Source: Chloroflexota bacterium
GTDB lineage: Bacteria; Chloroflexota; Anaerolineae; Promineifilales; Promineifilaceae
Assembly (NCBI GenBank): GCA_009937635.1
Contig: JAACFF010000007.1
Span: 1-48,715, forward strand
Direction: 5' to 3'
DNA length: 48,715 bases
A program made the translations under genes and the position numbers. The notes under the pieces are model-generated. The model was not told the DNA's origin. It worked only from the letters and a program-made list of their open reading frames with translations, and did no database searches. This document shows, piece by piece, positions 15,806 through 23,376 of this stretch (position 1 is the first letter of the stretch; each line of letters starts with the position of its first letter).

Positions 15806-16336
15806 ATGCGAAAGTTTTGGTGCACCGCACTGTATTCCTTGCTTGTTTTTGGTTTGTTTGCTTTTGTTCAGCCTCTGTTGGCTCAGGACGGTGACGTGAC
15901 TGATGATGAGGTGAATGAGGTTGCAAGGGATGTTTATTGTCCTGTTTGTGAGAACACACCGCTGGACGTTTGCGCCACGCAGGCTTGCGCTGATTGGCGG
16001 GAACTGATCCGCACAAAATTGGGCGAAGGACAGAGCAAGGAAGAAATTTTTGAATACTTTGCGCGACAGTACGGCGATGGCGTTTTGGCAAATCCGCCGC
16101 GTCGTGGTGTAAGCTTGATCATTCTTTGGATCTTGCCGGTGGTTGTGCTGCTGCTGGGGGCGTTGGTTTTCAGCCGTGTTTTGCGCAGTATGCGTACAGC
16201 ACCTGAAGGAACAACAGCTACAACACAGGTTGTTGAACCACAGGGGGAGATAACGACGCCTGTTTCATCTTCTGAACCGGCATCTGAAGATGATTATCTG
16301 GCGCGGATTGAGGAAGAACTTGGTAAAACGAAATGA
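15806..16336 (+). CDS. ccmH: CcmH/CcmL thiol-disulfide protein
   Basis: Reduces the cysteines of apocytochrome c before haem attachment. It has a signal peptide (about 1-27), then YCPVC (Cys45, Cys48), the active pair placed as in the LRCxxC motif of the family, in the usual three-helix domain, and one C-terminal membrane helix (about 98-118). Two further Cys (56 and 61, DVCATQAC) close by are unusual for proteobacterial CcmH. ATG 15806 is preferred over GTG 15797 because AGGTGGA sits just before it. The stop overlaps the next ATG (ATGA). Confidence 0.92.
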   Translation: MRKFWCTALYSLLVFGLFAFVQPLLAQDGDVTDDEVNEVARDVYCPVCENTPLDVCATQACADWRELIRTKLGEGQSKEEIFEYFARQYGDGVLANPPRRGVSLIILWILPVVVLLLGALVFSRVLRSMRTAPEGTTATTQVVEPQGEITTPVSSSEPASEDDYLARIEEELGKTK

Positions 16337-16923
16337 GTGATATTACACAAACCACACCAAAGACAGAGGAGAGCCAGCAGCATAGTATTCGCTGGGGCAT
16401 GATTGCTCTTTGGGTAGCAGTAATTGCTTTGCTGGCGCTGTTGGGTTGGGGTCTGGTCAATACAAACGCTACGCGTCCGGAGGCAGGCGAGCAAGCACCT
16501 GCTCTTGATGTGGAGTTTTTTGATGGATACGAATGGGAAGAAAGAACGACGGCCGATTTGTCAGACATGCAGGGCAAAGTTGTTGTGTTAAATTTCTGGG
16601 CTTCCTGGTGTGTTGAGTGCCGCCTGGAAGCGGATCTGATTGAGAATACATGGCGAGATTACAAGGATCAGGACGTTGTATTCTTGGGGGTGGCCTACGC
16701 GGATGTAGAGCCGAACTCGATCGCTTATCTGGATGAATTTAACGTCACCTACCCCAATGCGCCTGATTTGGGCACGGACATTTCTGACGATTACGAGATT
16801 ACAGGTGTGCCAGAGACGTTTTTTATTGACAAAGAAGGCACGATCCAGCATGTGCAAATCGGCCCGCTTAATCAAGCAACGATGGATGGCGTGATTAAGC
16901 AACTATTGAGGGATGGGGGATGA
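16333..16923 (+). CDS. ccmG: CcmG/DsbE-like thioredoxin
   Basis: A membrane-anchored thioredoxin-fold reductase that keeps CcmH or apocytochromes reduced. Seen: one N-terminal helix (about 22-42), the active site FWASWCVEC (Cys93, Cys96) and the cis-Pro loop TGVPETFFID near residue 160. Length (196) is normal. It shares ATGA overlaps with both neighbours, so it is in the middle of a tightly coupled operon. Confidence 0.93.
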   Translation: MSDITQTTPKTEESQQHSIRWGMIALWVAVIALLALLGWGLVNTNATRPEAGEQAPALDVEFFDGYEWEERTTADLSDMQGKVVVLNFWASWCVECRLEADLIENTWRDYKDQDVVFLGVAYADVEPNSIAYLDEFNVTYPNAPDLGTDISDDYEITGVPETFFIDKEGTIQHVQIGPLNQATMDGVIKQLLRDGG

Positions 16924-17378
16924 CAATCGGATCAATCTTACTGGGGTTGGCCTTACTCATCGTGGTTGCTCTCTTTCTAGCGAAACCACTGCTTACGGCC
17001 AAACCACAATCGACTCATTCTCTTGACAGGCGCCGTCAATTGGAACAACGGAAGCAAGCACTTCTGGCTGAGATTCAGGCGGTGGACTTCGATCATGAAA
17101 CGGGCAAGATCCCGACTGATGTCTATGAGCTGCAGCGAACGCAGCTGATGCATGAAGCTGCGGAGGTGCTAAGGGAAATGGATGAGCTGCCTGCTTCAAC
17201 GGATGATGCGATCAGTGCTCAGATTGAAGCGGCCGTCTTGGAACGACGTCACCATCACGCTCAATCCAGTAATGGTCAAGCTGGCTTCTGTACGCAATGC
17301 GGGCAGGGGCTGGACTTGAACGACAAGTTCTGCGCACGTTGTGGCCAAGCGGTACGTGTTGCGCAGCCCACAATCTAA
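16920..17378 (+). CDS. CcmI-like membrane protein with zinc ribbon
   Basis: The N-terminal helix (about 3-24) and the following coiled segment (RRQLEQRKQALLAEIQAVDFDHETGKI) resemble the start of CcmI/CycH, which presents apocytochromes to the haem lyase. Unlike classical CcmI there is no TPR domain; a zinc ribbon takes its place (FCTQCGQGLDLNDKFCARCGQ region, CxxC...CxxC, about 122-142). The start overlaps ccmG (ATGA). Role in cytochrome maturation is inferred from position and the CcmI-like segment. Confidence 0.75.
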   Translation: MTIGSILLGLALLIVVALFLAKPLLTAKPQSTHSLDRRRQLEQRKQALLAEIQAVDFDHETGKIPTDVYELQRTQLMHEAAEVLREMDELPASTDDAISAQIEAAVLERRHHHAQSSNGQAGFCTQCGQGLDLNDKFCARCGQAVRVAQPTI

Positions 17379-17384
17379 AGCATC

Positions 17385-19226
17385 ATGATTAATAAAGAAT
17401 CTTCACTGTTGTCGTGCGCTGCCTACAACAAGATACCGGGCCTTGTGTGCCTTCTGTTACTGATTGCTCTCGCTCTAGGCTTGCCCTCTGTGGTGGTAGC
17501 ACAGGAGCCGTCGGAACCTCCTTCTACCCCTGATGCAGAGAGGGGGTCTGCCCTATTCGTGGAGCGGTGCGTTAACTGCCATGGACCATCTGGTCAGGGC
17601 AACGGTGAGATGGCCCCGGATTTGCCGGCACCCCCTCGCGATTTCACTGACGTTAATTTTCTGCGAACGGCTGTGCCTTCGGCGATGTTTCAGACGATTA
17701 CAGCAGGCCGATTAGAAGCTGGAATGCCTCCTTTTGGTCCCACAAGTAGTAACCCAATTGTTGACGACGATCGCTGGAACCTGGTGGCAACTGTGTACAG
17801 TTTAGGCACGGCGGTTGAAGCGGTTGAGGCGGGGCAGACTGTTTACGAGGAGAGCTGCTTGTCTTGTCATGGGAAGATGGGGACGGGTGACGGTCCAGAA
17901 GCGTCTGAGCTGGAAACAGTGCCAACAGATTTGACGGATCTGCGCTACTGGAGCGGCCGTAGCAACGAGATGGTTTTCAGCCGCCTGCAAGACACGGAGA
18001 TTGAAGGGCATACCTATGTGCTTGATGATGTTGATTTGTGGGATGTGGTTGATTATTCACGAACATTTAGTTATGCCTATTTTGATCCACAAGCTGCGTT
18101 GGAACCGATAGAGGTGGCAGCTATCAGGGGGTTGGTGACCAACGGTTCCACTGACGAGATCATTGATACGGGAACGGTTACCTTACGCGCTTTTACAAGA
18201 GATTTGCAGGAGGTCATGACTGAATCGACGGCCGTTACCGCCGACGGCCAGTATACGTTTACCTTGTTGGACGTAGCGCCTGACCTGGTGTTTATGACCG
18301 GCATTGAGTATGACGATCTCAGCTATAATAGCGACCCGGTTCGCCTATCTCGTGCTGAACCGGAACTCGACATGCCTATCGTCGTCTTCGACAAGACAAC
18401 AGATCCAGAGGCCATCAGTGTTGAACAGGTTCACATGGTACTAGATTTTGCGGATGATCGGGTGATGGTAAGCGAGATTTATGTACTCAGCAATAATGAT
18501 GCTGCGGTATTTGTGGGAAAAACAGGCGATGCTGAGGAAGGCGCGTTCGAACTTGTTTTGCCAACCCGCGCCGAAAACGTTAATTTCCAACGCTCTTTTG
18601 GTTCGTTTAGTAACTTTCTGCCGGCAACGGAACTGATCGAGACTGAGCGCGGATGGGCAGACACGATTCCATTGCGACCGGGAGAGGGAGCGATGAACCT
18701 TCTGGCTACTTATGAGATTCCATATGATGATGGTGCGACTATTGCCCACCCCGTGTTCTACGATACGGCCAATGCCACTATCGTTATGCCTGATGTGGGC
18801 ATCTCATTGGTGGAAGGTGAGTGGACAGATCAAGGCGCACAGCAAATGGGAGATGCGGGGACGTTTCTTACTTATGCGCATCCTAGCCTGGAGGCGGGTG
18901 AGGCATTGAGTTTTAAGTTGGATGGCCGGCCTGCTCGTGTCGGCGTTGCAAGTGTGGGACCTTCTCTGAACGGCGATGCTACAACCGGAATCGTATTAGG
19001 CGCCAGCGTGTTTCTGTTGGTTGTTGTAGGTGCGGTTTTCACTGTACGTTCCTGGAGAATGCCTGCTAACAATGCTGAAGACGAGGCCACAGAACGCTTG
19101 TTGCGGACGGTTGCGGATCTGGATGATACGTTTGAAGCTGGCGGAATTGAGGAGGGCCAGTACCAACAACAGCGTGACAAATTAATGGGAGAGCTTGCTG
19201 ATATTTGGCAGACGAATAATTCTTGA
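17385..19226 (+). CDS. Membrane-anchored dihaem cytochrome c
   Basis: A signal peptide (about 18-40) is followed by two class-I cytochrome c domains: CVNCH (62-66), with an MPPF Met ligand near 114, and CLSCH (158-162). A beta-rich domain (about 240-310, resembling a carboxypeptidase-regulatory or Ig-like fold) and a second beta domain follow, then a C-terminal membrane helix near 530-550. The short cytoplasmic tail (LLRTVADLDDTFEAGGIEEGQY) resembles the CcmI-like segment of the preceding gene. It is the last gene of the ccm operon, 6 nt after its neighbour, and could be the operon's own product or an electron donor to the thiol pathway. Partner unknown. Confidence 0.85.
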   Translation: MINKESSLLSCAAYNKIPGLVCLLLLIALALGLPSVVVAQEPSEPPSTPDAERGSALFVERCVNCHGPSGQGNGEMAPDLPAPPRDFTDVNFLRTAVPSAMFQTITAGRLEAGMPPFGPTSSNPIVDDDRWNLVATVYSLGTAVEAVEAGQTVYEESCLSCHGKMGTGDGPEASELETVPTDLTDLRYWSGRSNEMVFSRLQDTEIEGHTYVLDDVDLWDVVDYSRTFSYAYFDPQAALEPIEVAAIRGLVTNGSTDEIIDTGTVTLRAFTRDLQEVMTESTAVTADGQYTFTLLDVAPDLVFMTGIEYDDLSYNSDPVRLSRAEPELDMPIVVFDKTTDPEAISVEQVHMVLDFADDRVMVSEIYVLSNNDAAVFVGKTGDAEEGAFELVLPTRAENVNFQRSFGSFSNFLPATELIETERGWADTIPLRPGEGAMNLLATYEIPYDDGATIAHPVFYDTANATIVMPDVGISLVEGEWTDQGAQQMGDAGTFLTYAHPSLEAGEALSFKLDGRPARVGVASVGPSLNGDATTGIVLGASVFLLVVVGAVFTVRSWRMPANNAEDEATERLLRTVADLDDTFEAGGIEEGQYQQQRDKLMGELADIWQTNNS

Positions 19227-19347
19227 TTTGTTCGGGAATGGGAATGACCTTCTCCTATAGTCTGTGTACCAGTAACCAGGCACTTGACAAGTATTTTCTA
19301 AAGGTATTCGTTGGGATAAGTTCTGGCAACTCAATGAGAGATGAATC
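19227..19347. other. Short intergenic region, weak promoter
   Basis: A consensus TTGACA occurs at 19284-19289, but the best matching -10 (TATTCG, 15 bp away) is poor. It may serve the EthD-like gene. Confidence 0.3.
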
Positions 19348-19698
19348 GTGTTCCAATTTACTACAATTTACTACCGCGTTGACGATGAAGAGACTTTGGA
19401 AACCTTTTTCTCTTCCACACATCTGCAACTAGCGGAAAAGCTTCCTGGTTTGGTAAAAAGTGAAGTAAGTCGAATAATGGGCCAACCAGGTGGTGAGTCA
19501 CGCTTTCATATGGCCTATTCACTTTATTTTGCTACGAGCCAGAGTTTTTATCAGTCGATCGGCTCGGAGACAGGCGTAGAGTTGATGCAGGCCCTTATGC
19601 CTTGGGCTGAGGCACGCTTGATCACCTGGTATTATGCGGAGAGCTTCGAGGAGGTGGTGAAGAAACGAGGACATGTAGTCAGCATGGACCCGCCGTGA
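19348..19698 (+). CDS. EthD-family small protein
   Basis: A 116-residue protein with the EthD dimeric alpha-beta barrel pattern: IYYRVDDEETLETFFSSTHLQLAEKLPGL, a mid strand HMAYSLYFATSQSF, and a final LITWYYAESFEE. EthD was described next to a cytochrome P450 system for ether breakdown; most homologues have no known reaction. It starts at GTG with GAGAGA upstream. It is convergent with the LuxR-Kelch gene. Confidence 0.75.
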   Translation: MFQFTTIYYRVDDEETLETFFSSTHLQLAEKLPGLVKSEVSRIMGQPGGESRFHMAYSLYFATSQSFYQSIGSETGVELMQALMPWAEARLITWYYAESFEEVVKKRGHVVSMDPP

Positions 19699-19718
19699 AT
19701 GTCTTCGGTTGCAGGTTG

Positions 19719-21110
19719 TTATTCTTCGCCGGATGAAGCAGACGGAAGATAGGTTTGGTAAACCAGCGGAGCATAGATTAACGTGTCGTTCAGGTAGGTG
19801 TCTCCCCTTCGTCCCCCCAAAGCATAAATACGTGTTTCCACTTGACTCACACCAGCATGTGGCCAACCGGCTGTGTCAGCCAGCATTGGTGTGTTGACTA
19901 CCTGCCAGGTTTCGCCTATGGGATCGTATACCTCGCTAAAAGAGATATCATTCTCGCTGCTTGTTCCCCCACCAATTACATAGAGCTTGTTAAGTAAAAC
20001 GGCCGATCCTGCAGCGGAGCGCGGCTGGAGCATAGGGGGACAATCTGACCATTCCTCTCCGACCGGATCAAAGATGTGACAGCTTGACAGTTCGCTCTGA
20101 CCATCAGTCCCTCCGGTGATCAGCAGTTTTCCGGTGAGCGTACCTCCGGCTGCAAAAGCCCGCTTCTGGGGCATTGGAGGAAGCGGACGCCAACTATCCG
20201 CTGAGGGATCATATACAAAGGCTGTATTCAGGACCTCTTCTCCATTCCATCCGCCAAAGATATACAAGAAGGCTCCATCGCTGAGGGTTAATCCACCAGC
20301 AATCGGTTGGGGCAAGGCTACGATGGGACGCCACGCATCTTGAGATGGGCTATAGGCTTCAACGGTTGCCGTGGGCTGACCGTCTGGTTGCCGGCCACCA
20401 ACCACATAAAGTTCACCATACAACTCAACGGCGGAAGCATCGGCGACGGCCGTTGGTTTCTCCGTCGCTTTTCTCCAGACGGCGTCACGGGCATTATAAA
20501 CATGAACTTTGCCATCAACACCAGCGGTTGTTTCGCCTCCAATCTGGTATACATCCAGTCCTACGGCGGCAACGGCCATATTGGCTCGGCCTTCTGGCAT
20601 AGGGCGACTACTCAGCCAATGTGAGTCTGCAATCGGGGTTTCTTGAAACGGTTCAGAAGTCACTGTAACCTGATTCTGATTTATCAACTGAGAAGCGAGA
20701 ACCATAATGGCGATTGCACTTATAAGGAGGAGAAGTAGAAGGACCAACGTCCGCCAGTTGCCTCGAAGAAGCCGACCGGTTTTTGTTTCAGATGGATCAA
20801 CGACGATTTCTTCTTCCGGCGCGGGAGGTATCGATGCCTGAGCATTCTCCGTTGATATCGAGAGTTCAGCGCCAACAGCTGTGACCGCTGACTGGTCAGG
20901 AACGGCAATATAACCTTGATTAATGGCTGCAGTAGTGGCTTCGGTGCGTGATGATACATCTAGTTTAGCGTAGATGTTACGCAAGTGTACTTTGACAGTA
21001 TTCTGGCTGATAGATAGTTCATTTGCAATCTGTTTGTTGGATGCGCCACTAGACACGCAATGAAGAACATCTATTTCTCGATCGCTTAAGGTTTCACCAG
21101 ATTCAGCCAT
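19719..21110 (-). CDS. Membrane-tethered LuxR-type regulator with Kelch propeller
   Basis: The N-terminal 65 residues are a LuxR/NarL helix-turn-helix (LSDREIDVLHCVSSGASNKQIA, then SQNTVKVHLRNIYAKLDVSSR). A linker leads to one membrane helix (about 121-142). The remaining 320 residues are Kelch repeats (repeated V-GG/GGWNG...V..YDP..D.W motifs), which fold as a beta-propeller. The predicted topology puts the DNA-binding domain in the cytoplasm and the propeller outside, so it may be a ToxR-like one-component sensor that binds DNA from the membrane. A perfect TATAAT just upstream suggests a leaderless transcript. The ligand is unknown. TPR and glycosyltransferase genes follow on the same strand upstream. 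Confidence 0.88.
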   Translation of the reverse strand: MAESGETLSDREIDVLHCVSSGASNKQIANELSISQNTVKVHLRNIYAKLDVSSRTEATTAAINQGYIAVPDQSAVTAVGAELSISTENAQASIPPAPEEEIVVDPSETKTGRLLRGNWRTLVLLLLLLISAIAIMVLASQLINQNQVTVTSEPFQETPIADSHWLSSRPMPEGRANMAVAAVGLDVYQIGGETTAGVDGKVHVYNARDAVWRKATEKPTAVADASAVELYGELYVVGGRQPDGQPTATVEAYSPSQDAWRPIVALPQPIAGGLTLSDGAFLYIFGGWNGEEVLNTAFVYDPSADSWRPLPPMPQKRAFAAGGTLTGKLLITGGTDGQSELSSCHIFDPVGEEWSDCPPMLQPRSAAGSAVLLNKLYVIGGGTSSENDISFSEVYDPIGETWQVVNTPMLADTAGWPHAGVSQVETRIYALGGRRGDTYLNDTLIYAPLVYQTYLPSASSGEE

Positions 21111-21117
21111 TGTATTG

Positions 21118-21123
21118 ATTATA
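21118..21123 (-). promoter_or_regulatory. -10 box for the LuxR-Kelch gene, likely leaderless
   Basis: TATAAT on the - strand ends 7 nt before the ATG at 21110, so transcription would start at or next to the start codon. No ribosome binding site is seen. The -35 is weak. Confidence 0.45.
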
Positions 21124-21149
21124 ACGACGCCTGCATGGTTAGACGAAGC

Positions 21150-22172
21150 TTATTCATTTGATACGGGAGTTGCTAGCGACTCCCGTCCTGTGACTGGCAA
21201 AGTGCCTGTGATAGTAGCCGGGGTGGGTGTTGCTTGGGCACAGCCCTGGACCGCTTCATTCAGTTTTAAGTCTAGATCTTGATTGCGTTTATGCTGGCGA
21301 GCTTCGCGAAATAGCTGTGCGGCTGGGCAGTAATCTTGAGCGACTAAGTATTGATTGCCGTAAGCGAACAAAGCATCAAAAAGTTTGTCACAGGAACCTT
21401 GATAGAACGGCGCAGAAAGACATAAATCGCGGAAGAAGCCGGCCGCAACTCCCCAGTTGACTCCGTAATAAGCCATTCCTTGCAAATACAATTCGGCCCA
21501 CAGCCAATAATCAAGCGCTTCCTGAGGCAAGTCCCCCAGCTTTTCAGCTTGTGCCAAGTAGTAAATCCCCGCCTCTATCTGGTCTCCTTGAATATAGCTT
21601 AATCCCAGGTTGAAGCTTGAATCATATAAAAGTGTGTCGGTTTGCAGACGCTCATAGCCTGGATATTGCTGTTGAAAAACGAGTGTGCTTTCGAATAGAT
21701 TCTCCCACTTCTCTTGTTTGGCCAGGCGGCGTAAGCGCTCAAATTCCGTTTCGGGCCGCGAAATATCGCCAGGTGTCGGTGAAGGTTCTGGGGGAGGTGT
21801 AGGTGATGGCGGCGCGACAGGCGTTAAAGCGGTCTTGAGGGCAGCATCTGCCTGCTGGCGCACTGCCTGGGCATCCTTGTTGTCTGGATCATGTTGTAAA
21901 ACCCAATCCAGACGGCGCAATGCGAGACTATAACTTCCTTGCCCTATGTTATCTTGTGCCAAATCTACTTGCCTGGCTAATTGTTCTGCCTGCTGGGTTT
22001 CCTCACGCTCTTTACGGATGGTCTGTCCGCTTTGCCAAGCTACGTATCCAACCAACGAGTAGAGGGTAACTAAGCCGGCCAGAATAATTAAGACAAGTCC
22101 GACCAGGCGCGCCGATGACCAGGTACGCTGTTCGCCATGGTTTTCTGTTTGATCTTGGTCTTGCTCTTCCAT
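21150..22172 (-). CDS. Membrane-anchored TPR protein
   Basis: One N-terminal membrane helix (about 23-48, numbering from the ATG at 22172) is followed by a TPR-like unit (DNIGQGSYSLALRRLDWVLQ..DPDNKDAQ), a Pro/Thr linker (about 118-140) and a helical domain with further TPR-like pairs (about 145-300). It is probably a scaffold exposed outside the cytoplasm. A TTG three codons upstream is an alternative start. A perfect 8-bp hairpin lies in its last codons. It is in line with the LuxR-Kelch and GT4 genes on the same strand, but promoter spacing suggests separate transcription of the regulator. No enzymatic motif was seen. Confidence 0.75.
   Translation of the reverse strand: MEEQDQDQTENHGEQRTWSSARLVGLVLIILAGLVTLYSLVGYVAWQSGQTIRKEREETQQAEQLARQVDLAQDNIGQGSYSLALRRLDWVLQHDPDNKDAQAVRQQADAALKTALTPVAPPSPTPPPEPSPTPGDISRPETEFERLRRLAKQEKWENLFESTLVFQQQYPGYERLQTDTLLYDSSFNLGLSYIQGDQIEAGIYYLAQAEKLGDLPQEALDYWLWAELYLQGMAYYGVNWGVAAGFFRDLCLSAPFYQGSCDKLFDALFAYGNQYLVAQDYCPAAQLFREARQHKRNQDLDLKLNEAVQGCAQATPTPATITGTLPVTGRESLATPVSNE
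21163..21186 (-). other. Perfect hairpin in the last codons of the TPR gene
   Basis: ACGGGAGT and ACTCCCGT pair across an 8-nt loop, just before the stop at 21150. No T tract follows on the - strand, so termination activity is doubtful. Confidence 0.35.
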
Positions 22173-22216
22173 TTGTTGCAAGGGTTTAGCGACGCTGTTT
22201 AGCCGAAACCTGATCC

Positions 22217-23320
22217 TTAATTCATCATTTCACGATAAACGCCCACCGTCTGCGAAGCGATTCTTCGTTGCGTATACAATGATAGCACGTGCTGACGACC
22301 ACGTTGCCCTAATTCGCGGCGCAATTTCACCGACTGCATTAATTCTAACAAATGTGTGTATAAAACGGCGACATTATCTTCCGGGAAAATGAGGCCGGCA
22401 GAACCAATGACGTGAGGAATCTCGCCCGAGCTAGATCCGATGACGGGAACCTCACAGGCCATAGCTTCAACCAGAACCCGGCCGAATTGCTCCTTCCAAT
22501 GCGGGGTTGTTCGCGAGGAAAGCACGAGTACATCCAATTGTTGCAGAAACGCCGGCATTGATGAGGAAGAGATGCTTTTGTCAAAGTGAACACGATCTCT
22601 TATGCCGAGTTCTCGGGCCAACTGTTCCAAGTTTGGCCGCTCTGGTCCATCGCCCACGATATGCACTCGCCAGATTCCAGTCAATTTTGCCGCGGCGCGC
22701 AGAAGTAAGTCTACACCTTTTTCAATTACCAAACGCCGACTGGCTGAACCTATGACGAAATCACGCCCACTATCACGGATCGCCGGCGGATGGAACAGAT
22801 CAGGGTCTATGCCGAATTGGGGAATTACTTTCGTTGGCCCATCATATCCTTTGTTCCGCCAGACCTGAGCGGCATCTTGGTTACCCATGATGGCGTAGTC
22901 CACACCTTGGAGTACTTGTTTTTCCATGCTACTGAAAGGGAAGGGGTATTGACGTTGCAAGTTCTGCCAACTAAAAAAGAGGCTTTTTGCTTTAACGGCT
23001 CGCGCGTGTCGCCATGCTAACCAGGTGGCTAAATTGTACGGTTCTTCATCTATATGAACAATGTGGGGGCGGAATTGGGCCAAACGATGCCTTAACTTCG
23101 GGTAGTGGTGAATATGATAGTCGCCGTTAAAGCGGATAGGATCGACGATCATCTTGTACCCTGCGATGTGGCTGCGCTCAAGTTGGATGGGACCGGCCGC
23201 GTCGTTCCAGACCGGGGGCACGACAACGACCAATTCTACATCGTCAAAACGAGCGATTTCTTCCAATTTGGTCTGGTAGGCTCCCACCAGACATGCTTTC
23301 GAGACCATTAATATGCGCAT
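22217..23320 (-). CDS. GT4-family glycosyltransferase
   Basis: Transfers a sugar from a nucleotide donor to a lipid or glycan acceptor in the cytoplasm. It has two Rossmann-like halves: an N-terminal MRILMVSKACLVGAYQTKL and a C-terminal donor-binding half with GSASRRLVIEKGVDLLLRA, HIVGDGPE, and the EX7E motif EQFGRVLVE (about residue 280). Length (367) is normal. It starts at ATG 23320 and is divergent from the GT-C gene on the + strand, whose promoter overlaps its upstream end. Acceptor unknown; it probably serves envelope glycan synthesis with the neighbours. Confidence 0.9.
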   Translation of the reverse strand: MRILMVSKACLVGAYQTKLEEIARFDDVELVVVVPPVWNDAAGPIQLERSHIAGYKMIVDPIRFNGDYHIHHYPKLRHRLAQFRPHIVHIDEEPYNLATWLAWRHARAVKAKSLFFSWQNLQRQYPFPFSSMEKQVLQGVDYAIMGNQDAAQVWRNKGYDGPTKVIPQFGIDPDLFHPPAIRDSGRDFVIGSASRRLVIEKGVDLLLRAAAKLTGIWRVHIVGDGPERPNLEQLARELGIRDRVHFDKSISSSSMPAFLQQLDVLVLSSRTTPHWKEQFGRVLVEAMACEVPVIGSSSGEIPHVIGSAGLIFPEDNVAVLYTHLLELMQSVKLRRELGQRGRQHVLSLYTQRRIASQTVGVYREMMN

Positions 23321-23339
23321 GGATTAAGTTCTGTGAATG

Positions 23340-23367
23340 TTGCCGCAAAGGGCTATTTTGCTATACT
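23340..23367 (+). promoter_or_regulatory. Promoter of the GT-C/LysM gene cluster
   Basis: TTGCCG (23340-23345), 16-bp spacer, TATACT (23362-23367). The predicted start of transcription (about 23374) lies only a few bases before the likely TTG start codon. Confidence 0.5.
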
Positions 23368-23376
23368 TGCCGTGCT

